5,243 nt of DNA, taken from the NCBI GenBank assembly GCA_002898935.1, contig BEII01000156.1, forward strand, positions 1 to 5,243, given 5' to 3'. Position numbers and translations under genes: made by a program. The DNA comes from a bacterium HR32. Lineage in GTDB: Bacteria; Sysuimicrobiota; Sysuimicrobiia; Sysuimicrobiales; Sysuimicrobiaceae. Of the stretch, positions 1 through 4,668 are shown piece by piece. The notes beneath the pieces were generated by a model. That model had not been told where the DNA came from, made no database searches, and worked only from the letters and a program-made list of their open reading frames with translations. Positions within the stretch are counted from its first letter, which is position 1. Every line of letters begins with the position of its first letter.

Positions 1-123
1 TACCGGCGGGCCAAGCGTCACGTCGTACACCACACCCTCCCACTCGCGGCCGTGCGCCGCCAGCCACCGCTCCCAGAGCGCCGCCTCAGGGGGTCGTAGG
101 TGGGGGTACCGCCGCAGCGGCAC
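1..123 (-). CDS. Hypothetical protein, N-terminal part (runs off left edge)
   Basis: An open minus-strand frame enters from the left edge and gives 41 codons. It reads as a natural protein start, with the segments RRYPHLRPPEAALWERW and GREWEGVVYDVTLGPP, and its codons mostly end in G like its neighbours. I chose the GTG at 123 because the other frame (the 71-residue gene) looks coding until just before it, and an AGGAGG lies at 139-144, although its spacing of about 15 bases is long. A GTG at 186 with a GAGGTG upstream is the alternative and would add 21 Arg-rich residues. The gene overlaps the end of the upstream gene by 38 bases (100 with the longer start), so it belongs to the same leftward transcription unit. 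The function is unknown. From memory the start resembles phage proteins that continue into a nuclease-like fold, but that part is outside the window. Confidence 0.6.
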   Translation of the reverse strand, partial: MPLRRYPHLRPPEAALWERWLAAHGREWEGVVYDVTLGPPV

Positions 124-301
124 CGGCGCGTAGGAGATCCTCCTCCGCCGCAGTGGGCTCGCGTCCGCGCTCGCGTACGTACGCACGCCACCACCTCACC
201 CGCGACTCGGGCGCCAGCGGCAGCCGCGCCACCAGCTCCAGCACGCCGCGCTCGTCGCTAGGGTCTACCCCGTGCAGCTCGAGCACATCCGCCAGCCCCA
301 T
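86..301 (-). CDS. Small hypothetical protein, 71 aa
   Basis: This is a 71-residue protein starting at the ATG at 301. An AAGGAGG-type ribosome binding site ends about seven bases upstream, which makes this ATG better than the GTG at 331 that overlaps the preceding stop and would add ten Gly/Arg-rich residues. Residues 1-60 look like a compact helical domain (MGLADVLELHGVDPSD, then RVRWWRAYVRERG and AAEEDLLRAG). The last 11 residues are Ala/Pro-rich and lie where the next gene's frame takes over. There is no signal peptide, membrane segment or cysteine pair. It follows the proline-rich 316-residue gene after 26 bases and is probably co-transcribed with the capsid cluster. I recognise no family, and a small virion or assembly accessory role is inferred from position only. 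Confidence 0.7.
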   Translation of the reverse strand: MGLADVLELHGVDPSDERGVLELVARLPLAPESRVRWWRAYVRERGREPTAAEEDLLRAGAAAAVPPPTTP

Positions 302-327
302 CCCTCGCCCTCCTTCTCCTCCGCCGC

Positions 328-1278
328 TCACACGATCAGCGGCGCGAAGCCCGCCGTCAGCTCCTCCGCCACGCGCCGCCTGCGCGCTTCATCCTCTCCG
401 CCTCCGCTCCCGCCGCCCTCCCACAGCCCCAGCTCGCCCACCAGCGCCATCCACGTCGGCTCCCACGCGTCCCCCTCCTTCTCTGCGCGCTCCAGCGGCT
501 GCACCGGGAACCTGATCGGCACCCCCGGCCGCCGCGGTATCCTCACCCGCGCCTCAGGCAGCCGCGGCCAAGGCGCCGGCGCGCCAGGGGGTGCCGGCGG
601 CGCCACCGCGCGCGGCGCCGCCACCACGCGGTCAACGTCCACGCCGCACGCGACCACCCCGCCCTGATCGCTGCTCGCCCCTAGCGCGAAGTACCACGTC
701 CCCCCCGGCAGCCGCAGCCACGGCTGCCACACCACCGGCGGCGCGAACGCCTCCACCCGCGGCCCCCGCTGCACGCCGCCGTCCCCCAGCTGCACCCGCG
801 CCACTGGGATCCCGCCGACCAGCCGCGCCCACTCGCCCACCACGCCCTCCAGCTCCGCCGCCCGCGACGGGTACGCCCGCACGTCGAACTCCCCGCGGCC
901 TCCCTGCGCCCACACCGCCACCCGCCGCACCACGAGCATCCCCGCCACTCCAGGCGTCCACCCGATCACTCCCGCGCCGGCCGGCACCTCCACCACCACG
1001 CCAACACTCTCCCCGCCAACCACCCTCTCCTCAACCTCCGGCCGCTCCGGCACTGGCTCCGCCCGAGGCGGTGGCGGCGGCTGCGGCGCCGGCTCAGGCG
1101 GCGGTGGCGGCGGCGGCGGCCCGGGCCTCGCGCCCTCCCGCCGCCCTCGCTCCAGTACCTCCCGCAGCGAGACCCTCTCCACCGCCGGCGCTAGCCACGA
1201 GAACTCCGCGCCCTGGCGCGCCCGCTGCCACAGCTGCCACTGCACCTCAGACCAGGCCCGCTCGTACTCCCCAGCCAC
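328..1278 (-). CDS. Proline-rich, beta-rich protein, possible minor virion protein (316 aa)
   Basis: It starts at GTG 1278 with a GAGGGGAG ribosome binding site about six bases upstream and begins 12 bases after the capsid candidate stops, so the two are tightly linked. The parts in order are: residues 1-50 helical and amphipathic with several Trp; residues 51-82 a proline tract with runs of eight and five prolines; residues 92-220 beta-rich, beginning VGVVVEVPAGAG, with short alternating hydrophobic strands and glycine turns; residues 222-262 a second Pro-rich linker; residues 263-316 a mixed tail with a Gly-rich stretch (288-294) and a hydrophobic end. It has one cysteine (211) and no signal peptide. 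The helix, proline stalk and beta-domain arrangement next to a capsid gene would suit a penton, spike or stalked vertex protein. That is inference; I do not recognise the family. Confidence 0.8.
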   Translation of the reverse strand: MAGEYERAWSEVQWQLWQRARQGAEFSWLAPAVERVSLREVLERGRREGARPGPPPPPPPPEPAPQPPPPPRAEPVPERPEVEERVVGGESVGVVVEVPAGAGVIGWTPGVAGMLVVRRVAVWAQGGRGEFDVRAYPSRAAELEGVVGEWARLVGGIPVARVQLGDGGVQRGPRVEAFAPPVVWQPWLRLPGGTWYFALGASSDQGGVVACGVDVDRVVAAPRAVAPPAPPGAPAPWPRLPEARVRIPRRPGVPIRFPVQPLERAEKEGDAWEPTWMALVGELGLWEGGGSGGGEDEARRRRVAEELTAGFAPLIV

Positions 1279-1290
1279 GCGCGCTCCCCT

Positions 1291-2271
1291 CTACCGCTCC
1301 GGCACGCGCACTACCTCGATCGGCAGCACCCGCATCTCCCCAGTGTCCCCCGCCGTCAGCCGCAGGTGCACTCGCGACCGCCCCGCAGTGTGCAGCGCCC
1401 ACGCCAGGTCCGGGTCAGTGAACGGGTCGAACTCAAGGTACGCGTAGCGGTCCAGCCAGTCCAACCCGTACTGATGCGCCCGGTCCGTGAACGTCACCGC
1501 CGTGCCCGTCGGGTCGTACCGGTGCTCGTGCGCTCGGGAGAACCACAGCCCCGAGGGCCCACGCCGCGCGAACTCCTGGTGCAGCGAGTCCCACCGCGCG
1601 CCCGTGTACCAGTACTCCACGTTGTCCACCAGCACCTCCACCCCTTCGATCGTGTTCGCGCCCCCGCTCGTCTGCCGCACGTTAGCCCCCCGCAGGATCA
1701 CCCCCACAATCGGGTTCCCCAACGGTAGGTCCACGTCCTGCGGTCCCGTCGCCGTCGGCACGTGCACCAGCGTCGTGACCTTGAGGAACCTGCGGGGCTG
1801 CGCATCCGGCACCTCCGTCGTCTCCACCAGCCGGCTGACCCCAGAGAACGGCCCGAAAGCCGACGCCCACCGGATCCGCAGCGTCAGCTCTCCGCGCCGC
1901 ACAGGCGGCAGCATCTCCTCAGGCCAGTACGGGTACCGCCCGAACGCCACCCGCAGCGTCGTCACCCACTCGTGCCCGTTCACATACCGCCCGTGGTACA
2001 CCACTGGCAGCCACGTCCACATCGCGTACCCCAGCGCCGCCACGTCCTGCCCGCGCGCCCCGATGATTGTCGCCCCCCGCCACGCCACTTCCAGCTCCGC
2101 CACCAGGTCCCACAGCTCAGCCCACCGCACGTCCGCCAGCCCTGGGCCCATCGTCGCCCGCAGCGTAACGTCCACGTGGCTCAGCGGGTTCACGGGCAGA
2201 TCCCACTGCTCCTCCGAGCCCGCCACTACCCCACCGTAGTCCGCCAGGATCGACCGAATCGCGAACGGCAT
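1291..2271 (-). CDS. Probable double jelly-roll major capsid protein (326 aa)
   Basis: The start is ATG 2271 with a GGGAGGGAG ribosome binding site about four bases upstream. The protein is beta-rich throughout, and its two halves look alike. In half one (about 15-140), WDLP at 23-26 is followed by VDVTLR at 33-38, GAR at 71-73 and LTLRIRWA at 129-136. In half two (about 163-326), VDLP at 180-183 is followed by VGVILR at 189-194, GAR at 224-226 and VHLRLTA at 301-307. Spacing is matched, apart from an extra loop near 239-268 in the second half. A duplicated upright beta barrel of this size (usual range about 250-400 residues) is the plan of double jelly-roll capsid proteins such as PM2 P2. 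Family knowledge then suggests trimers forming an icosahedral shell over an internal membrane. The jelly-roll assignment is my reading of the sequence without a structural search; a tail or fibre protein is the main alternative. Confidence 0.62.
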   Translation of the reverse strand: MPFAIRSILADYGGVVAGSEEQWDLPVNPLSHVDVTLRATMGPGLADVRWAELWDLVAELEVAWRGATIIGARGQDVAALGYAMWTWLPVVYHGRYVNGHEWVTTLRVAFGRYPYWPEEMLPPVRRGELTLRIRWASAFGPFSGVSRLVETTEVPDAQPRRFLKVTTLVHVPTATGPQDVDLPLGNPIVGVILRGANVRQTSGGANTIEGVEVLVDNVEYWYTGARWDSLHQEFARRGPSGLWFSRAHEHRYDPTGTAVTFTDRAHQYGLDWLDRYAYLEFDPFTDPDLAWALHTAGRSRVHLRLTAGDTGEMRVLPIEVVRVPER

Positions 2272-2309
2272 ACCGCTCCCCTCCCTTCAGCGCCCCCGGC
2301 GCCTCCCGG

Positions 2310-2750
2310 CTACGAGCCCCGCTGCCCGCGCAGCTCGCGCCCGATGCGGATCAACGCGTCCCGCATCGCCACGAACCGCTGCACGTTCTGCGGCGACCCC
2401 TTCGGCCCCGGCGGCGGCAGCGTCACCCCCTCGATGCCCTGGCGTACCGCTCCCCAACGCGACCGGTAGTCCGCCTCCGCCAGCCGCACGCCCTCGCCGA
2501 ACCGCGCCGGCCCCTTCGCCACCGCCCGCTGCTGCCACCGCGCTAGCCCCGCGCTCTGCACTCCGCGCTCGTAGCGGTCCTCCGCGGCTGCCCGGGTCAC
2601 CGCCTCGCGCCAGATATCCGCCGCCGCCACCGCCGCCTGGTCCCACGGCACCCTCGGCGCCCGCACCCCAGCCTCGTACTCCGGCCCCGCCACGCTCGCT
2701 CGCTCGATCCACTTCCGCGCCACCCTGTCTAGCGGCTTCACAGCTGGCAC
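2310..2750 (-). CDS. Helical repeat protein next to the capsid gene (146 aa)
   Basis: This is the first gene of the leftward cluster. I place the start at GTG 2750 because GGGAGGTGA lies nine bases upstream of it counted from GGAGG; the GTG at 2756 is almost joined to that site and would add two residues. The protein is hydrophilic, Ala/Arg-rich and mostly helical. A short motif recurs: YEAGV (25-29), WREAV (47-51), YERGV (60-64) and FGEGV (84-88), each in an aromatic-charged-Gly/Ala-Val pattern. Between the last two lies LARWQQRAVAKGPARF. A conserved-looking turn, LPPPGPKGSP (111-120), precedes a final helix. There is no membrane segment or cysteine. I recall similar small Ala-rich proteins beside capsid genes in uncultured phage contigs, but can give no family name. 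A capsid assembly or internal virion role is inferred from position. Confidence 0.78.
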   Translation of the reverse strand: MPAVKPLDRVARKWIERASVAGPEYEAGVRAPRVPWDQAAVAAADIWREAVTRAAAEDRYERGVQSAGLARWQQRAVAKGPARFGEGVRLAEADYRSRWGAVRQGIEGVTLPPPGPKGSPQNVQRFVAMRDALIRIGRELRGQRGS

Positions 2751-2852
2751 GCCCACTCACCTCCCGCCTGGCATGATTCTTGCTCCACACTACACCGCCC
2801 AGCAGGAGCCCACCACATCCCAAGCGAATACCCCCTGCCGGGGAGGTGCCCT
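2751..2852. promoter_or_regulatory. Divergent intergenic region between structural and regulatory clusters
   Basis: About 100 bases separate the leftward capsid cluster from the rightward regulatory cluster, so both promoters should lie here or inside the first codons. I find no convincing -35/-10 pair on either strand; the AT-richest spots are around 2774-2782 and 2825-2830. Each side ends in a clear ribosome binding site (GGGAGGTGA facing left, GGGGAGGTG facing right). A 4-bp inverted repeat, CCCC/GGGG at 2832-2835 and 2840-2843, would pair with the first bases of the rightward site. Confidence 0.45.
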
Positions 2853-3170
2853 GTGTGGATACACACCCTCCAGCCCCACCGCTGGGAGCTCCGCCTCAGC
2901 ATCCCCAAGAGCCTCCGCAGGACCGCCGGCTGGGAGCCCGGCCAGAAAGTCGCCCTCCTCCTCCTAGACGACGACGCCCTTCTGATCCTGAGACTCGGGA
3001 GGTCCCCAGATGAAGTCGCCGAGGGTCTCAAACGTGCCCTTAGAGCGCATCGCAGAGCCCTCTTTATCCTTGAGGCAGGAGATCGACCCCGAGGCCCTAG
3101 CGGAGCTGGCCCAGAGCATGGCCCACCTGGGCTTACTCCAGCCGATACTCCTACGACGGGAAGCCGATAG
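2853..3170 (+). CDS. AbrB/MazE-like (swapped-hairpin) DNA-binding protein, 105 aa
   Basis: It starts at GTG 2853, six bases after the GGAGG at 2842-2846. Residues 8-47 carry the AbrB/MazE/SpoVT pattern: HRWELRLSIPKSLR, then GWEPGQKVALLLLDDD, then ALLILR. In this family such sequences fold into a dimeric swapped-hairpin barrel that binds DNA as a transcription regulator or antitoxin. No toxin gene is adjacent, so a regulator is more likely. Residues 51-75 are a charged helix (SPDEVAEGLKRALRAHRRAL); residues 78-105 are Gly/Pro-rich and look unstructured. The last 161 bases overlap the ParB-like gene in another frame, where GC-ending codons favour ParB, so the tail is probably tolerated rather than selected. 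As the first rightward gene beside the divergent region, it may control one or both clusters (inference). Confidence 0.75.
   Translation: MWIHTLQPHRWELRLSIPKSLRRTAGWEPGQKVALLLLDDDALLILRLGRSPDEVAEGLKRALRAHRRALFILEAGDRPRGPSGAGPEHGPPGLTPADTPTTGSR
2998..3004 (+). promoter_or_regulatory. Ribosome binding site fixing the ParB-like start
   Basis: GGGAGGT lies five bases before ATG 3010, inside the AbrB-like gene. This strong site supports a ParB-like start at 3010 despite the long overlap with the upstream gene, and means internal initiation within the AbrB-like coding sequence. Confidence 0.7.
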
Positions 3171-3804
3171 CTACCGCATCATAGCCGGCCACCGCCGCTA
3201 CCTAGCCGCGCGCCAGCTAGGCTGGGCCACCATCCCCTCAATCGTCACAGACGCTGACCCAAACGACGCCATCGCCCTCAGCCTCCATGAGAACTCCCTC
3301 CGCGAGGACCTCTCGCCCATCGAGGAAGCCGGCCTCGTCGACTACCTCCACGACGACCTCGGCTGGCCCCTCGAGCGTATCGCCGCGACCTTGCGACGCT
3401 CGGAGTCCTGGGTCAGAGAGCGCCTCCGCATCGCCTCCTGGCCCCCAGACCTCGCGCGCGCCGTCCACGACCGCGTTCTCTCAGTCGCCGCTGCCGAGCC
3501 CCTAGCCGAGATCGACGACCCAGAGCACCGCCACCGAGCCATCGACGCGGCCCGCACCCACGGCATGACCCGCCAGCACGCCATGGAGTGGCTCCGCCAG
3601 TACCGCCAGTACGCCGCAGCCGTCGGGCGCGGCGAGGACGCCCGCCCCCCCGCCTGGGACGACGTGCAGCGCGCAGCCTACGTCACCAGGTGCGACACCT
3701 GCGGCCAGGAGACCCACGTGGACAGCGCCCGCCTCATCCGAGTCTGCCACCGCTGCCTCCAGGCCCTCGCCCACGCAGTCCCAGAGCTCGCCGCCCGTGG
3801 CTGA
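3010..3804 (+). CDS. ParB-like protein with C-terminal zinc ribbon (264 aa)
   Basis: Residues 8-105 form a ParB N-terminal domain: NVPLERI, IDPEALAELAQSM, GLLQPILLRR, then the nucleotide-binding motifs GHRRYLAA (60-67) and ENSLREDLSPIEEA (94-107). Residues 117-195 form the helix-turn-helix region, including WPLERIAATLRRSESWVRERL. ParB proteins bind centromere-like parS sites and act as CTP-dependent sliding clamps in partition, or as regulators. After a charged linker, residues 228-249 carry C-x2-C-x14-C-x2-C (C228, C231, C246, C249), a likely zinc ribbon in place of the usual dimerisation region. No ParA is in the window and I see no canonical parS site, so partition is not proven; a DNA-binding regulator or replication accessory is possible. 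The start is set by the internal ribosome binding site. The stop overlaps the next gene's GTG by eight bases. Confidence 0.88.
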   Translation: MKSPRVSNVPLERIAEPSLSLRQEIDPEALAELAQSMAHLGLLQPILLRREADSYRIIAGHRRYLAARQLGWATIPSIVTDADPNDAIALSLHENSLREDLSPIEEAGLVDYLHDDLGWPLERIAATLRRSESWVRERLRIASWPPDLARAVHDRVLSVAAAEPLAEIDDPEHRHRAIDAARTHGMTRQHAMEWLRQYRQYAAAVGRGEDARPPAWDDVQRAAYVTRCDTCGQETHVDSARLIRVCHRCLQALAHAVPELAARG

Positions 3805-4177
3805 CCTCCCGCCCCCTCCGCCCCTCTGGGTCTGGTGCGCCAACCAAACCCGCGCCTGGCTCCAGGCCGTAGGCGTATGGCAGCACCTAACGCCACGAGA
3901 GCAGGTCTACCTCTACCAGCTCCTCCGCCACACCCGGCCCGCAGACGGCCGCCACACCACCTACCAGGCCACCCTCCGCACCCGCGCCGGCGTCTCCAAG
4001 CGCACAGCCTACCTGCTAGAGCGCCGCCTCGAGCGCCTCGGCTTCTGCCGCTTCCACCAATGGCGAGAGGCGCCCAACCGCCACCGCCGCGGAGCCACCT
4101 CCAGCGACACCTGCGGATCCTCTTCCGCACGCGCCGCTGCACCCGAACGGTCCGCGACCGCCTGTACTCCTGGCTAG
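3797..4177 (+). CDS. Winged-helix DNA-binding protein, C-terminus uncertain (126 aa)
   Basis: The GTG start at 3797 sits inside the end of the ParB-like gene (GTGGCTGA carries both start and stop), with no clear ribosome binding site, which suggests translational coupling. After a Pro-rich start, residues 31-46 (LTPREQVYLYQLLRHT) and 53-83 (TTYQATLRTRAGVSKRTAYLLERRLERLGF) read as a winged helix-turn-helix: helix, recognition helix GVSKRTAYLLERRL, then the turn into a wing. This shape is common in plasmid and phage replication initiators and in small regulators. Residues 100-126 are Ser/Ala-rich and look unlike the rest. From about 4110 the codon third positions favour the frame beginning at 4060 instead, so a frameshift or an overlapping gene is possible. 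It lies directly upstream of the hairpin block, which would fit a replication or regulation pair (inference). Confidence 0.68.
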   Translation: MADLPPPPPLWVWCANQTRAWLQAVGVWQHLTPREQVYLYQLLRHTRPADGRHTTYQATLRTRAGVSKRTAYLLERRLERLGFCRFHQWREAPNRHRRGATSSDTCGSSSARAAAPERSATACTPG

Positions 4178-4668
4178 TCCTATGCTTCCGCTCGGAGGGC
4201 CGGCCCCTGCCCGAGCGGCCGCCAGGTATCCCTAGTAGGCACCCACCCTACGGGTGGGTGAGGGGTCGGCGCCGCCGTCGCGCCGCTCCGGCGTCGCCGA
4301 CCCATCCCCGGCCTGCGGCCGGGGCACCAGAGAGGTACGGCCGCTCCTCCCGTCGCGGCCGATCGAAGCCCATCCCCTCGCCGCCCCAGGGCCTCCAGTC
4401 TACCGCCGGGGGCCCCCCGGCGGCGTCAAGGGCCTGCGGTCCCTTCGGGACGGCCCTCCGGGCCGCCCTTGACGCCGCCGCCCCCCGCGGTGCCGCTACC
4501 GCGGGGGGCGGCTGGTCGAAGGACGGCGAGGGGTCCGGGGCTGGTCCCCAGCGCTGTCCTATCTGCGCAGCATGGTCAGTCGCCACCGGCGGCCGCCGCG
4601 CGACCTGCCGGCGCTGCCTCGCCACATCCCATACTACTACGGATACCCACCCACGATGGACCGAGTAG
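4060..4668 (+). CDS. Possible overlapping frame ending in a zinc ribbon (start unresolved)
   Basis: A frame with no stop runs from ATG 4060 across the hairpin block to TAG 4668. Two parts look protein-like. At about 4111-4220 it encodes QRHLRILFRTRRC and TVRDRLYSWLVLCFRSEG with strongly GC-ending codons. At 4552-4620 it encodes RCPICAAW...RATCRRCLA, a C-x2-C-x13-C-x2-C zinc ribbon very like the one ending the ParB-like protein. The middle is Arg/Pro/Gly-rich and looks like translated hairpin DNA. There is no ribosome binding site at 4060 and no ATG, GTG or TTG in frame just before the zinc ribbon. It may be an overlapping gene, the shifted continuation of the winged-helix gene, or a gene interrupted by the hairpin block. 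Chance openness is also possible at this GC content. Confidence 0.33.
   Translation: MARGAQPPPPRSHLQRHLRILFRTRRCTRTVRDRLYSWLVLCFRSEGRPLPERPPGIPSRHPPYGWVRGRRRRRAAPASPTHPRPAAGAPERYGRSSRRGRSKPIPSPPQGLQSTAGGPPAASRACGPFGTALRAALDAAAPRGAATAGGGWSKDGEGSGAGPQRCPICAAWSVATGGRRATCRRCLATSHTTTDTHPRWTE
4188..4218. repeat. Hairpin just after the winged-helix gene
   Basis: CCGCTCGG pairs perfectly with CCGAGCGG (8 bp). The enclosed segment contains the palindrome GGGCCGGCCC (4197-4206), which can extend the fold. It begins 11 bases after the stop at 4177, where a terminator would sit, but no T-run follows. Confidence 0.6.
4240..4260. repeat. Perfect 9-bp hairpin, TAC loop
   Basis: CACCCACCC and GGGTGGGTG pair without mismatch around a three-base TAC loop. 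It is preceded by two adjacent TAG triplets (4233-4238) that close one plus-strand frame. Confidence 0.75.
4263..4303. repeat. Long hairpin with nested inner hairpin
   Basis: GGGTCGGCG (4263-4271) pairs with CGCCGACCC (4295-4303). Inside, CGCCG (4281-4285) and CGGCG (4289-4293) pair around a CTC loop. Confidence 0.68.
4306..4324. repeat. Perfect 8-bp hairpin, TGC loop
   Basis: CCCCGGCC pairs with GGCCGGGG around the loop TGC, two bases after the preceding hairpin ends. Confidence 0.72.
4403..4423. repeat. Perfect 9-bp hairpin, GCC loop
   Basis: CCGCCGGGG (4403-4411) pairs with CCCCGGCGG (4415-4423). Its last three bases are shared with the next, longer stem, so the two compete at their junction. 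Confidence 0.7.
4421..4477. repeat. 13-bp stem capped by two small hairpins
   Basis: CGGCGTCAAGGGC (4421-4433) pairs perfectly with GCCCTTGACGCCG (4465-4477). The enclosed 31 bases hold two adjacent 5-bp hairpins, GTCCC/GGGAC (4439-4451, loop TTC) and GGCCC/GGGCC (4452-4464, loop TCC), making a three-way junction. Confidence 0.75.
4477..4512. repeat. Perfect 15-bp hairpin
   Basis: Bases 4477-4491 (GCCGCCCCCCGCGGT) pair without mismatch with 4498-4512 around a six-base loop (GCCGCT). It is the longest perfect stem in the block and abuts the preceding 13-bp stem, sharing base 4477. Confidence 0.78.

Larger units (their letters stand above)
4374..4533. repeat. Long-range 10-bp pairing closing a multi-branched domain
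   Basis: CCCCTCGCCG (4374-4383) is the exact reverse complement of CGGCGAGGGG (4524-4533), 140 bases apart. After a small internal loop, AGCCC (4367-4371) can also pair with GGGCT (4538-4542). The interval holds the strongest hairpins of the block, which gives the outline of a junction-type fold. Confidence 0.62.
4188..4552. other. Dense array of perfect hairpins (structured RNA or DNA element)
   Basis: Nearly every base here falls in or near an inverted repeat. In order: 4188-4195/4211-4218 (8 bp), 4240-4248/4252-4260 (9 bp), 4263-4271/4295-4303 (9 bp), 4306-4313/4317-4324 (8 bp), 4338-4344/4355-4361 (7 bp). Next comes a 10-bp pairing, 4374-4383/4524-4533, that encloses 4403-4411/4415-4423 (9 bp), 4421-4433/4465-4477 (13 bp) and 4477-4491/4498-4512 (15 bp), followed by 4540-4544/4548-4552 (5 bp). 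All stems are perfect, and seven of the terminal loops are exactly three bases. Neither strand has a U-tract that would mark a terminator. It could be a multi-branched noncoding RNA, a replication origin, or a nest of palindromic elements. I recognise no known RNA family. Confidence 0.75.

Noticed and set aside
591..1421. A 276-residue plus-strand open frame over the proline-rich gene
   Set aside because: Its product is almost all Pro, Ala and Arg, as expected for the antisense of a high-GC gene, and the minus strand has ribosome binding sites and better codon use.
1487..2239. A 250-residue plus-strand open frame over the capsid candidate
   Set aside because: It is Ser/Thr/Pro-rich low-complexity sequence without a ribosome binding site, a shadow of the minus-strand gene.
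2287..2823. A 178-residue minus-strand frame over the helical repeat protein
   Set aside because: It is Gly/Ala/Arg-rich, and the other minus frame has a well-placed ribosome binding site and repeated motifs.
2757..2852. Sigma-70 promoters in the divergent region
   Set aside because: The best candidates match only about half of a -10 box and lack a -35 box at the right distance, so no site is called.
3010..3804. Canonical parS site near the ParB-like gene
   Set aside because: No TGTTTCACGTGAAACA-like palindrome is visible anywhere in the window.
4188..4260. Rho-independent terminator after the winged-helix gene
   Set aside because: The stems are strong, but no T-run follows either one, so classical termination is not supported.
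4188..4552. tRNA, RNase P, tmRNA, self-splicing intron or CRISPR
   Set aside because: There is no T-loop consensus, no recognisable RNase P or intron core, and no regularly spaced direct repeats. The inverted repeats all differ from one another.
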